A stretch of 64,000 nucleotides of DNA from Limnochorda sp. LNt. GTDB lineage: Bacteria > Bacillota > Limnochordia > Limnochordales > Geochordaceae. The notes beneath the pieces were generated by a model. That model did no database searches. It was not told the origin of the DNA and was given only the letters and a program-made list of their open reading frames with translations. The DNA is taken from assembly GCF_035593265.1 (NCBI RefSeq), contig NZ_CP141614.1:1922001-1986000 (forward strand), read 5' to 3'. Positions 18,780 to 26,837 of the stretch are shown piece by piece (within the stretch, counting starts at the first letter, position 1; each line of letters starts with the position of its first letter). Both the position numbers and the translations under genes were made by a program.

Positions 18780-19042
18780 GCCGGTTCCTCCCCACGGGCC
18801 TCCGGCGCGCCCTTGGCCGTGGCCGGCTCGGGCCGGTAGACCACGACCTTCCAGGTGCCGGGGCTCACCTCCTCGATGCGGGTCTGATAGCCCAACCGCC
18901 CGGTGTAGGCGGGGATGGTCTGCAGGGCGGGGGCATGGTCGGTCAGCACCTCCAGCGCCTCGCCGTCACGGAGGCGAGGCAGAGCCTCGACGGCCTTGAG
19001 CATGGGATAAGGGCAGATCTCGCCCCGCACGTCCAGCAACAT
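18776..19042 (-). CDS. tusA: TusA-type sulfur carrier protein
   Basis: This is a small SirA/TusA-fold protein that carries persulfide sulfur between a sulfurtransferase and an acceptor. The CPYP motif has its active cysteine at residue 10 (VRGEICPYPMLKAVEAL), exactly where TusA has it. I chose ATG at 19042; a GTG 27 bases further upstream lacks a visible ribosome site. The C-terminus has an extra 15-residue polar tail. It lies between the YeeE transporter and MoeB-rhodanese, fitting a relay from imported sulfur to the carrier-activating enzyme. Confidence 0.88.
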   Translation of the reverse strand: MLLDVRGEICPYPMLKAVEALPRLRDGEALEVLTDHAPALQTIPAYTGRLGYQTRIEEVSPGTWKVVVYRPEPATAKGAPEARGEEPA

Positions 19043-19123
19043 CGATCCCGGTCGCCCCTTTCCGTGCACCGCGATTGTATCCGACGCCGGGGTCCACCGT
19101 CGGCGGTAGCCCCCACGGCCACG

Positions 19124-20410
19124 TCACGCCAGGCGCCGCACCAGGCGGGTGCCCAGGGCCGCTCCGGCCAGCAGCGCCACGCCAAAGAGCCACCCGTTGA
19201 GCCCCAGCGACGGGATGGCCGAGAAGAGCGCCCCGATGGTGCACCCGCCGGCGATGGCCGCGCCGTACCCCATCAACACCCCGCCGACCGCGGACTGCGC
19301 CCAGCGGCGGCGCTGCCTCGGCAGCCGCCAGCGAAACTCCCCGGCCAGCGAGGCCGCCAGCAGGCTGCCCACGACGATGCCCCCGTCCAGCATCAGCGAG
19401 TGGCTCAAGAGGGTGCTGCCGCCCAGGGTCAGCGTGCAGCCGGGGAGCTGGTCCGCGCCCGGCAGCGGCCCCGGCTCGAGGCCCACCAGGGCGTACAGCT
19501 TGACGGCCCAGCGCGACAGCTCGCCCGTCACCCCCCACGGCATGTGAGCGGTGTAGAGGTAGACGTTGAGGACCCCCAGCAGCAGCCCGCCGACCAGCAC
19601 CGGCCAGCCGTCCCGAAACAGCCGCCGGCCCAGCTCGGCCGTGCGCTGCCGCAGCACCTCGCCCACCGGCGCCGGCCCCGACAGAGCACCGGACGACGGC
19701 CCGCCCTGGCCGCCCGCACCCAGCACCGCCGCGGTCGGGAAGGCCGGCGCACCGAAGCCCCGCCGGGCCTCGAACACCTCGAGGGCGATCCAGATGGCGG
19801 CCAGGGCTCCGAGCGTCACGGCCAGCGCGCCGCCGTAGCCCAGGTAGGCCGGCAGCCAGACCACCGGCCCGGTGGAGATGGTGCGCTCCCACCAGAAGCC
19901 CCAGGTGTGGGCGGCCAGGCCCAGCCCCACCAGGATGCCCAGCAGGGCGACGTAGGAGGCCGCGTAGCCCTCCCCGAGGCGGTAGAGCGTCCCCGACACG
20001 CATCCCCCGGCCAGCGACATGCCGATGCCGAAGAGCACGCCGCCCACCACCAGGTGCAACCCCAGCGGGAAGAGGTGCGCCTCCGGCGGCAGCAGCCCGA
20101 AGCCCGGCAGCGCCACCATCTTGGACTCCAGCAGTGCGAAGCCCACCGACGCCACCGCCATGCCCGCCAGGATGCCCTTGAGCGTGGCTGACCCGCCGAA
20201 GAGGAAGAGATCCCGGAAGGCCGATGCGAAGCAGAAGCGGCTGCGCTGCAGCACGAAGCCGAAGGCCAGCCCGAACGCCCAGAACAGCGGGAAGTCTCGG
20301 CCGAGGGGGGCGGTGGCGACCCCCACGGCCAGGGCTCCCACCGCCACCAGCGCACCCACCACGACGCCGGCGCCCCGGACGGCCGGGCGGGTGCTTGCGA
20401 TCACGGCCAT
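19124..20410 (-). CDS. YeeE/YedE (TsuA) family sulfur-compound transporter
   Basis: This 428-residue inner-membrane protein has about ten hydrophobic spans and the cysteine-containing family motifs RSRFCFASAF, SLAGGCVSGTLYRLGEG, PGCTLTLGG and AGGCTIGALF. Characterised TsuA proteins import thiosulfate by passing it between such cysteines, with TusA-like partners. Here tusA follows directly downstream and an exported rhodanese precedes it. A thiosulfate or related zero-valent sulfur substrate is therefore likely (inference from family and context). Confidence 0.92.
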   Translation of the reverse strand: MAVIASTRPAVRGAGVVVGALVAVGALAVGVATAPLGRDFPLFWAFGLAFGFVLQRSRFCFASAFRDLFLFGGSATLKGILAGMAVASVGFALLESKMVALPGFGLLPPEAHLFPLGLHLVVGGVLFGIGMSLAGGCVSGTLYRLGEGYAASYVALLGILVGLGLAAHTWGFWWERTISTGPVVWLPAYLGYGGALAVTLGALAAIWIALEVFEARRGFGAPAFPTAAVLGAGGQGGPSSGALSGPAPVGEVLRQRTAELGRRLFRDGWPVLVGGLLLGVLNVYLYTAHMPWGVTGELSRWAVKLYALVGLEPGPLPGADQLPGCTLTLGGSTLLSHSLMLDGGIVVGSLLAASLAGEFRWRLPRQRRRWAQSAVGGVLMGYGAAIAGGCTIGALFSAIPSLGLNGWLFGVALLAGAALGTRLVRRLA

Positions 20411-20453
20411 GCTTCGCTCACCTCACTCTCTGGCCCGAGCGGCCGGCGCGGTC

Positions 20454-21413
20454 TCAGCGCTCGATCGGCAGGTCGGGCCGGTTGCCCCACTCCGCCCACG
20501 AGCCGTCGTAGACCCGCACGGCCGGATAGCCCAGCAGCTCCTTGAGCACGAACCAGGTGTGCGCGGCGCGCACCCCCGTCTGGCAGTAGACGATGATCTC
20601 GCGATCGCCTTGCGGCACCACGCCGAACCGGGCGTACAGGGCCCGCAGCTCGTCTCGGGACTTGAAGGTGCCGTCGGCGTTGGTGGCCAGCAGCCACTCG
20701 ACGTTGACCGCGCCGGGCACGTGGCCGCCCCGGGCGGCTCGCACGTCCAGTCCTGCGTACTCCCGCGCGGAGCGCACGTCGCAGACGGCGCCCTCTGCGA
20801 TGGCGCGCTGGACGTCTTGGTATCCCGCCACCAGCGCGGGGTCCGGCGGCGTCGCCCGGTAGGCCGCCTGGCCCGACGCGACCGCCGCGACCTGCGCCGT
20901 GGCCCCCTTCTCCAGCGGGCGGCGCTCCCGCTCCCAGCGGGTGATGCCGCCGTCCAGCACGGCCACCGAGGGATGCCCGTACAGCTTGAAGACCCAGTAG
21001 GCCCGGGTCGCCCACAGGCTGCGCTGGTCGTCGTAGAGGACGACCGTGTCGGTGCGGCGGATCCCGAGGCGGGTCATCAGCGCCTCGAACTGGGCCTGCC
21101 CGATGGCCATCCCCTCGACCGGGTGCTCCTGGTCGATGAGATCCCGGCCGGGGTTGACGTAGACGGCACCCGGGATGTGGCCTCGCTCGAAGAGGCCGTC
21201 CTCGGTGCGCACGTCGAGCACGAACAGACCCGGCGTCCCCAGGTGACGGGCCAGCCAGGCACCGTCGACCAGCGGCCCGGGCAGCGCCACCGACGGCTGG
21301 GCGTCAGCGGCCGCCCAAGCGACCGGCCCGATCCCCGCCAGGGCCATCAGCGCCACCGTCACGCCCCAGACCAGCCGTCGCCGGCCCGAGCGTTCACCTT
21401 GGCCAAGGTACAC
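20454..21413 (-). CDS. Exported two-domain rhodanese (thiosulfate sulfurtransferase)
   Basis: The protein has tandem rhodanese domains behind a signal peptide (RRRLVWGVTVALMALAGIGPVAWA). The N-terminal domain is structural, with Asp where the cysteine would be (LYDDQRS). The C-terminal domain keeps the active cysteine in VYCQTGVRAAH, about residue 277. I chose GTG at 21413 behind GGAGG because the signal peptide follows it at the right distance; the frame is open further upstream without a ribosome site. Acting outside the membrane, it could process thiosulfate before uptake by the adjacent YeeE transporter. Confidence 0.88.
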   Translation of the reverse strand: MYLGQGERSGRRRLVWGVTVALMALAGIGPVAWAAADAQPSVALPGPLVDGAWLARHLGTPGLFVLDVRTEDGLFERGHIPGAVYVNPGRDLIDQEHPVEGMAIGQAQFEALMTRLGIRRTDTVVLYDDQRSLWATRAYWVFKLYGHPSVAVLDGGITRWERERRPLEKGATAQVAAVASGQAAYRATPPDPALVAGYQDVQRAIAEGAVCDVRSAREYAGLDVRAARGGHVPGAVNVEWLLATNADGTFKSRDELRALYARFGVVPQGDREIIVYCQTGVRAAHTWFVLKELLGYPAVRVYDGSWAEWGNRPDLPIER

Positions 21414-21531
21414 GAAGACCACCCCTCCCGTGTCACGGGCATCGACGATGCGACTCAGCGGGGGGAAGCGGGGGCGGCCGGTCGGCGGGCCCCGCACGGG
21501 GAGGGTCGCCGCGGCCGCCGAGGAGGTAGGG

Positions 21532-21810
21532 TCAACACCCGCCGGCCATGGCGGGCACGATGGCGACCTCCGCCCCCTGGGCGAGCGGGGTGTCGAGGCC
21601 GGAGAGCAGGCGGGCGTCCTGGTCGTCGACGAAGAGGTTGACGTAGCGCAGCAGCTGGCCGTCGCTGTCCAGCAGGCGCTGGCGCAGGCCGGGGTAGCGA
21701 GCGTTCAGGGCCTCGATGGCCTCGCGCAGCGTCGTGGCCTCCACCTGCACCTCCCGCTCGCCGTTGGTCAGATTGCGCAGCAATTGGGGAATCCTCACCG
21801 TCACGGCCAT
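21532..21810 (-). CDS. MoaD/ThiS-family sulfur carrier protein ending in Gly-Gly-Cys
   Basis: This 92-residue ubiquitin-like beta-grasp protein has a family-typical hydrophobic core (VRIPQLLRNLTNG, LLRYVNLFVDDQDAR) and ends AMAGGC. Active carriers need a free C-terminal Gly-Gly for adenylation and thiocarboxylation. This one has an extra cysteine (codon TGT before the TGA), so it would need trimming, as in the QbsE type, or works differently. It lies between the threonine-synthase-like gene and the exported rhodanese, in the operon that also encodes a MoeB-rhodanese. Length and sequence are closer to CysO/TtuB-type carriers than to classical MoaD. Confidence 0.9.
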   Translation of the reverse strand: MAVTVRIPQLLRNLTNGEREVQVEATTLREAIEALNARYPGLRQRLLDSDGQLLRYVNLFVDDQDARLLSGLDTPLAQGAEVAIVPAMAGGC

Positions 21811-21853
21811 GGATGTCGATGCCTCCCGTCGTCTGCAGTCTACCGCCGTTCCT

Positions 21854-23122
21854 TCAGCCGGTGACCACGCTGGGGGCCCGTTGTGGCGTGCCGCCCCGGT
21901 GGTCGGCCAGCACCGCCGTCTCGAAGGCCCGCAAGCTGGCGGGGATCCGGACCGACGAGACGGCCGCCTCCTCCGCCGCCTCCGGGGTCTTGAGCCCCAT
22001 GCCGGTCACGTAGGCCACCACGACCTCGTCGGGGCCGATGACCCCCTCCTGCGCCAGTCGGCGCAGCACGGCGATGGTGGTGCCACCGGCCGTCTCGGTG
22101 AAGATGCCCTCGGTACGGGCCAGCAGACCGATGGCATCCACGATCTCCTCGTCGGTGGCCTCTCCCACCGCGCCCCCCGAGGCTCGGACGACGTCCAGCA
22201 CGTACTTGCCGTCGGCCGGATTGCCGATGGCCAGGCTCCTGGCGATGGTCTGGGGGCGCACCGGGTCCACCCAGGCCTGCCCGGCCCGGTAGGCCCTCGC
22301 CACCGGGTTGCAGCCGGCGGGCTGGGCGCCGGAGATGCGCACGGGACGGCGCTCGACGAGCCCCAGCGAGGCCAGCTCCTCGAAGCCCTTGGCGATCTTG
22401 ACCAGCAAGTTGCCGGAGGCGATGGGCACCACCACGTGGTCCGGCAGGCGCCACCCGAGCTGCTCGGCCACCTCGAAGCCCAGCGTCTTGGCCCCCTCGG
22501 AGTAGAAGGGCCGCAGGTTGACGTTGACGAAGGCCCACCGGTACTCGTCGGCGATCTGCGCGCACAGCCGGTTGACGTCGTCGTACGTGCCCTCCACCTC
22601 CACCACCGTCGGGTGGTAGATGGCCGAGTTGACCACCTTGGCCCGCTCCAGTCCTGCGGGGATGAAGACGTACGCCTCCATGCCGGCCCGGGCGGCGTGG
22701 GCGGCGACGGAGTTGGCCAGGTTGCCCGTCGAGGCGCAGGCGGCCACCTCGAAGCCGAAGCGGCGCGCCGCGGCCAGGGCCACCGAGACGACCCGGTCCT
22801 TGAAGGACCAGGTGGGGTTGAGGGCGTCGTTCTTGATGTAGAGCCGGCGCAGCCCCAGCGCCTCGCCCAGGCGCCGGGCGGGGAGCAGCGGCGTCAAGCC
22901 GGCCTGCAGGTCGGCGTCGGGGTCGTAGGGCGCGGGCAGGAGATCCGCGTAGCGCCAGATGCTCCTGGGGCCTGCCTCGATGCGAGCCTTGAGCGCCGCC
23001 GCGTCGACACCCGCGTGGTCGTAGACCGCTTCGAGAGGACCCAGGCACTCGTCGCACGCATAGCTGGGGGATACAGCAAAAGCCTTGCCGCATTCGCGAC
23101 AGCGCAGGCCCACCACACCCAT
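21854..23122 (-). CDS. thrC: Threonine-synthase-like PLP enzyme
   Basis: This fold-type II PLP enzyme has 422 residues: an N-terminal zinc ribbon (Cys8, Cys11, Cys23, Cys26), Lys108 in TWSFKDR as the likely PLP Schiff base, the STGN substrate loop, and ASGN and ETAGGTT phosphate/PLP motifs. Sequence alone says threonine synthase (O-phosphohomoserine to threonine). The ATG at 23122 is preceded by a G-run. It is the first gene behind a SAM-I riboswitch and is followed by a sulfur carrier gene, so it may instead act on O-phosphohomoserine or O-phosphoserine with carrier-bound sulfide, giving homocysteine or cysteine (inference). Confidence 0.85.
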   Translation of the reverse strand: MGVVGLRCRECGKAFAVSPSYACDECLGPLEAVYDHAGVDAAALKARIEAGPRSIWRYADLLPAPYDPDADLQAGLTPLLPARRLGEALGLRRLYIKNDALNPTWSFKDRVVSVALAAARRFGFEVAACASTGNLANSVAAHAARAGMEAYVFIPAGLERAKVVNSAIYHPTVVEVEGTYDDVNRLCAQIADEYRWAFVNVNLRPFYSEGAKTLGFEVAEQLGWRLPDHVVVPIASGNLLVKIAKGFEELASLGLVERRPVRISGAQPAGCNPVARAYRAGQAWVDPVRPQTIARSLAIGNPADGKYVLDVVRASGGAVGEATDEEIVDAIGLLARTEGIFTETAGGTTIAVLRRLAQEGVIGPDEVVVAYVTGMGLKTPEAAEEAAVSSVRIPASLRAFETAVLADHRGGTPQRAPSVVTG

Positions 23123-23280
23123 GGCAGACAACCCCCCGTTGCACGGCGGGCGTGCCCGGCGCATCGACAGCCCCGGCGGGACAGGGGCAGACCCGCGGAT
23201 GGCAATCGGGTACCACCCATGGCCTTACGTGCCGGCCGGAGGGGCGTCCGCGAATGGGCAGACCGCTTCAGAGGGACGGA

Positions 23281-23381
23281 CCACAAAAGACCTCTCCCTG
23301 CGCTCGGCGGCGCTAGGCGTCGCCGCGAAGCCCGCAGCCGTGACGTCACCGACTGCCGGCCCGGCGGTCGGCCGGGAGAGG
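23281..23381 (-). terminator. Riboswitch-controlled terminator (expression platform)
   Basis: On the minus strand CCTCTCCC (complement of 23374-23381) can pair with GGGAGAGG (complement of 23291-23298), which is followed by TCTTTTGTGG. The loop is long and GC-rich. A competing stem pairs AGAGGACG (complement of 23393-23400, overlapping the riboswitch P1 3' arm) with CGTCCTCT (complement of 23377-23384). SAM binding would hold P1 and allow the terminator. Confidence 0.6.
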
Positions 23382-23393
23382 ACGGTCGCGCAC

Positions 23394-23487
23394 GTCCTCT
23401 TATCCTCCGGGATTGGCACCTTGCCGCCCGATGGGCTGCAGGTTGCCGGGGGTCATCGAGCCGGTCTCTCGCCCGCTCTTGATAAGG
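23394..23487 (-). promoter_or_regulatory. SAM-I (S-box) riboswitch
   Basis: The minus strand carries the conserved S-box order: CTTATCAAGAGC, then GAGAGACCGGC, GACCCCCGGCAACCTGC, AAGGTGCCAATCCC and closing GGATAAG. P1 is formed by CTTATC and GATAAG, extended by partial pairs. It sits between a good promoter and the thrC-like gene, so excess SAM should reduce transcription of the whole sulfur operon. Confidence 0.92.
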
Positions 23488-23513
23488 GACCTCGGTATCG
23501 GTTGTTGGCAAGG

Positions 23514-23542
23514 ATGGTAGCACGGCCCGACGGAGGTGTCAA
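23514..23542 (-). promoter_or_regulatory. Promoter of the SAM-regulated sulfur operon
   Basis: TTGACA (23537-23542) and TACCAT (23514-23519) on the minus strand are spaced 17 bases apart. The predicted transcript start is about 20 bases before the first base of the riboswitch P1 stem. The 585-base stretch between the thrC-like gene and the vapB-like gene holds only this promoter, the riboswitch and its expression platform. Confidence 0.8.
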
Positions 23543-23707
23543 TAGCATGTAGCTCGGTCTGTCGCGAAGGGGTGGGATGCTCACCCACCAGCACCCGGCT
23601 CCCGTGCTGGCGAGGCTCACCGACCGGCAGCACCGGCTGCATCGCGACCCGCGCCCGTTGACGTCATGCCGTTATGCCGTTACTCTGGCTTGCAGAAGGT
23701 GACGCCG

Positions 23708-23941
23708 ATGGCCCGCAAAATCACGGTCTACGTCGACGAAGAGCTCCACCGCCGCCTCAAGGCCGCGGCAAGTCTGCGGGGGCAGGCGTTATCCGACTTC
23801 ATGCTGGAGGCGGCTCGCCGCGTCCTGGAGGCTCCTGACCGCCGGCGGGCAGCTGCCCACATGGATCGGGTACGCCGCCGCATCCAGGCGACGTTCACGG
23901 CCGAAGAGCTCCGGTCGATGAGAGAAGAAGGGCGGACATGA
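23708..23941 (+). CDS. Ribbon-helix-helix antitoxin (VapB-like)
   Basis: This 77-residue protein begins MARKITVYVDEELHRRLKAAA, a ribbon-helix-helix DNA-binding strand and helix of the CopG/VapB kind, followed by a basic helix and a C-terminal segment that would wrap the toxin. ATG at 23708 has AGAAGGTGA upstream. The stop overlaps the start of the PIN-domain gene (ATGA), the usual antitoxin-toxin coupling. It should repress its own promoter. Confidence 0.85.
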   Translation: MARKITVYVDEELHRRLKAAASLRGQALSDFMLEAARRVLEAPDRRRAAAHMDRVRRRIQATFTAEELRSMREEGRT

Positions 23942-24360
23942 TCCACGGCGCCGTGGTGGATGCCTCGGCCGCCCTGTCCTGGATCCTGCCCGGAGAGCAG
24001 ACGGGACCGTCGCTCGCCTTGCGGGACCGGGCGGTGGCTGAGCCCGCCTTTGCCCTACTCGTCCCACCGACCTTCTGGTACGAGGTGGGCAACGTGTTGT
24101 GGGTGGCTACTCGGCGCAGCAGGATCGACCGGGCAGTAGCGCTCGACGCCCTCGAGGCGCTCCAGGCCTTCGCCTTCGAGACGTGGGAGGTGGAGCCGCG
24201 AAGCTGCTTGGAGATGGCCCTGGGGGAGGGCCTCTCGGTGTACGACGCAGCCTATTTGCAACTCGCGACGGTGGCCGGCGGCGCGCTCTGGACCCTCGAC
24301 CGCTCCCTGGCTTACGCCGCTCACGCGAAGGGGCTCCGGGTGGAGCCAGCCGTTACGTAG
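23938..24360 (+). CDS. PIN-domain ribonuclease toxin (VapC-like)
   Basis: This 140-residue PIN domain carries the acidic metal-binding set Asp8 (VVDASAALSW), Glu49 (WYEVGNVL), Asp103 (VYDAAYLQLA) and Asp121 (TLDRSLA). Such toxins cut tRNA or rRNA and are held inactive by the antitoxin encoded just upstream. All expected acidic residues are present, so it should be active. Base composition resembles the surrounding genome. Confidence 0.9.
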   Translation: MIHGAVVDASAALSWILPGEQTGPSLALRDRAVAEPAFALLVPPTFWYEVGNVLWVATRRSRIDRAVALDALEALQAFAFETWEVEPRSCLEMALGEGLSVYDAAYLQLATVAGGALWTLDRSLAYAAHAKGLRVEPAVT

Positions 24361-24398
24361 GGCACGGCAACGCGTGCTTCCCCCTGGCCCCGCGCCCC

Positions 24399-24407
24399 TG
24401 CTATACT
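24399..24407 (+). promoter_or_regulatory. Extended -10 promoter element of tRNA-Leu
   Basis: TGCTATACT is an extended -10 box about 38 bases upstream of the mature tRNA 5' end. No good -35 box is seen at 17-18 bases. Confidence 0.55.
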
Positions 24408-24444
24408 CGCGGGTAGCCACAAGGCCCCCTGGACCTCTGGCCGT

Positions 24445-24529
24445 GCGGACGTGGCGGAACCGGCAGACGCGACGGACTTAGGATCCGTTGGGGCGACCCG
24501 TGGGGGTTCGACTCCCCCCGTCCGCACCA
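24445..24529 (+). tRNA. tRNA-Leu (TAG)
   Basis: A class II tRNA of 85 bases: acceptor GCGGACG with CGTCCGC, anticodon loop CTTAGGA (TAG), a long variable arm, T-arm GGGGGTTCGACTCCCCC and encoded CCA. It ends 31 bases before the PIG-L deacetylase gene. Confidence 0.97.
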
Positions 24530-24560
24530 CTCCAGTTTGCCCCTCGAGGAGAGAGCGCCG

Positions 24561-25340
24561 ATGGCCTCCACGCTCGAGCTGCTCCGGCAGATGGTGCCTC
24601 CGCCCCGCATCGACGACTGCCGACGGGTGCTGTGCGTGCAGCCCCACCCGGACGACACCGACATCGGGGCCGGGGCCACCGTCGCCCGGCTGGCCCGCCT
24701 CGGCGCGGAGGTCCACTACCTCACCGTGACCGACGGCAGTGCCGGTGCGCTTGACCCGGGCCTCGACCGTACCCGCCTGACGGCGCTGCGCCGGCAGGAG
24801 CAGGAGCAGGCCGCTCGGATCCTGGGCGTGCGGGAGCTTCGCTGGCTCGACTACCCCGACGCCGGCGACTACTCCGAGTACCGGGTCCGTCTCGACGTCA
24901 TCCGCGCCATCCGGGAGCTGCGGCCGGACCTGCTCCTCACGGTCGACCCCTGGACGCCCTACGAGTCGCACCCCGACCACCTGATCTGCGGGCGGGCGGT
25001 GGCCGCGGCGGCTCTGCTGCACGGCTTCGCCTCCGTCGGCAACGCCGACGCTGCCGTCGACCGGGGGGCCCAGCCCCGTCCCCTGGTCGCCATCGCCTTC
25101 TACCATACGGCCCACCCCAACCAGTACGTAGCGGTCGACGAGGAGGACTGGCGGCGCAAGTGGGAGGCCGTTGCCTGCCACCGGAGCCAGCTCGATCTCG
25201 CCACGCTGGAGTCCTATCGCCTCTACTTCGACACGCGCGCCCGGGAGCACGGCCAGGCGGTAGGCGTGGCCAGGGCCGAGGCCTTCAAGGTGCTGCCCGT
25301 GGCCCTGCTGCACTGCGTAGCGGAGGCCATGTACCTCTGA
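24561..25340 (+). CDS. PIG-L/LmbE family zinc-dependent deacetylase
   Basis: This family removes N-acetyl groups from GlcNAc-like substrates (bacillithiol or mycothiol precursors, GlcNAc or GlcNAc-lipid). The 259-residue protein has the zinc motif PHPDD (His29, Asp31, Asp32) and SHPDHLICG. ATG at 24561 sits behind GAGGAGAG. Bacillithiol synthesis (BshB) is one possible role, but no other bsh gene is nearby. It is convergent with the MFS gene, leaving a 24-base gap. Confidence 0.88.
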   Translation: MASTLELLRQMVPPPRIDDCRRVLCVQPHPDDTDIGAGATVARLARLGAEVHYLTVTDGSAGALDPGLDRTRLTALRRQEQEQAARILGVRELRWLDYPDAGDYSEYRVRLDVIRAIRELRPDLLLTVDPWTPYESHPDHLICGRAVAAAALLHGFASVGNADAAVDRGAQPRPLVAIAFYHTAHPNQYVAVDEEDWRRKWEAVACHRSQLDLATLESYRLYFDTRAREHGQAVGVARAEAFKVLPVALLHCVAEAMYL

Positions 25341-25364
25341 GCCCCGTCAGCTGAGCCGACCCCG

Positions 25365-26660
25365 TCAGCCCGGATCGGGCTGCGCCGGCGCGCCCTGCGG
25401 CTCCGGGGTCGGGCCGCCTCCCGTAGCCTGCGCATCCGTCTCCTCGGATCGGGCTCGGGTCGACTCACCCACGCCAGGAGGGCGGATGATCGCCATCGCG
25501 CACGCCAGGCCGGCGGCGGCCAGGGCGGTGAGTCCCAGGATGACCAGCCTCGGCCCCGGCTCCACCGCCAGCCCGAAGAGTGGCGGCCCCAGCGCCACCC
25601 CGCCGAACCGCACGGTCCCGTAGAGAGCCGTCACGGCACCCCGCTGCTGCCGAGCGGCGGCGCTGGTCACCAGCACGTTGACCGCGGGCAGCGTCAGGCC
25701 TGTCCCCAGGCCCAGCACGGCCGACAGGGCGACCACGGCCCATAGGGGCTGCCGCACCAGCGCCAGCGTCCCCAGTGCCACGGCCCCCAGCACCAGGCCC
25801 ACCACCGCCACCGCCTTGAGGTGGACCGGCCGTCGCTGCAGGTACAGCCCGCCTGCGAAGGCCACGGCGGCCATGACCCCCACCGGGATGGCGATGATCC
25901 CGCCCCGCGCCAGTTGACCCAGCGCGAAGCGGCTCTCCAGCTCGTCGCTGACCAGGCTCAAGACGCCGAAGAGAGCCGAGAGAGCCAGCATCCCGGCGCC
26001 GTAGCCCGCCGCCAGGGCCGCGCCGCGCTGGCGGGCGATGGCCCCGAGGCTGGCCAGGTACTCTCGCAGCCCCTGCGCCTTGCGCTGCCGCTTCGGCTCG
26101 GGCACCACCGCCAGGACGCCGAGGGCGGCCGGGATGGCGACGGCGCCGTAGACGAAGAAGGGCAGGAACCAGACCACCATGGCCGCCAGCGCCCCCAGGA
26201 GCGGACTGGCCACCTTGCCGATGCCGTTGCTGGCCTCCAGGTAGCCGACGGCCCGGGCCCGCTCCGCGCTCTGGAAGACGTCACCCGCCAGGGCCAGGGC
26301 CAGCTGGTAGGTCCCCCCTGCCCCGATGCCCTGCAGGATGCGGGCGCCGATGAGCGGCCAGAAGCGGCCGGGCAAAAGCCATGTCCCCAGCCCGGCCAGG
26401 ATGCCGCCCAGCCCGTAGAGCAGCAGGGCCGGCACCATGACGACCTTGCGGCCGACACGATCCGACAGCGCGCCGGCGAAGGGGATGGTGACGGCCGCGG
26501 GCAGCGAGAAGGCGGTGATGACGAGCCCCGTCTGCACCGGCGTCAGGTCGAGGTGAGACTTGATGGCGGGCAGCACCGGGATCAGCATGGAGTTGCCCAG
26601 CACCATCACGAACGGGACCAGGCTCAAGACCACGAACCACCGGAAGGTCTCGCCGCGCAA
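25365..26660 (-). CDS. Major facilitator superfamily transporter
   Basis: This 431-residue membrane protein has about 12 spans and the MFS loop motif GALSDRVGRK between spans 2 and 3. The first-half charge pattern suggests a drug or small-molecule exporter. A polar 40-residue C-terminal tail rich in Pro, Gly and acidic residues follows. Translation starts at TTG behind GGGAGGCAGGGG. It lies 177 bases downstream of galK on the same strand and may belong to the gal transcript; the substrate is unknown. Confidence 0.85.
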   Translation of the reverse strand: MRGETFRWFVVLSLVPFVMVLGNSMLIPVLPAIKSHLDLTPVQTGLVITAFSLPAAVTIPFAGALSDRVGRKVVMVPALLLYGLGGILAGLGTWLLPGRFWPLIGARILQGIGAGGTYQLALALAGDVFQSAERARAVGYLEASNGIGKVASPLLGALAAMVVWFLPFFVYGAVAIPAALGVLAVVPEPKRQRKAQGLREYLASLGAIARQRGAALAAGYGAGMLALSALFGVLSLVSDELESRFALGQLARGGIIAIPVGVMAAVAFAGGLYLQRRPVHLKAVAVVGLVLGAVALGTLALVRQPLWAVVALSAVLGLGTGLTLPAVNVLVTSAAARQQRGAVTALYGTVRFGGVALGPPLFGLAVEPGPRLVILGLTALAAAGLACAMAIIRPPGVGESTRARSEETDAQATGGGPTPEPQGAPAQPDPG

Positions 26661-26837
26661 GCGCCCCTGCCTCCCGCTCCACCGCCCGCCCGTCGCCAGG
26701 GACCGCGAAGCGCAGCTGCCCGCGCCGCGGCGGCCGGCCGGAGGTAAGTTGCCCTTCGCGGGCCGGCGTCAGGGATGGGGGTTGCTGGAGCGTGGCAGCC
26801 ACGGGGAGCCGGGAGGCGCGGCCGGTCGCAGGTGCGG

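Noticed and set aside
17589-21810. Molybdenum cofactor biosynthesis locus (MoeB plus MoaD)
   Set aside because: No moaA, moaC, moaE, moeA or mob gene is present, and TusA, YeeE, rhodaneses, ThrC and a SAM riboswitch point to sulfur assimilation instead.
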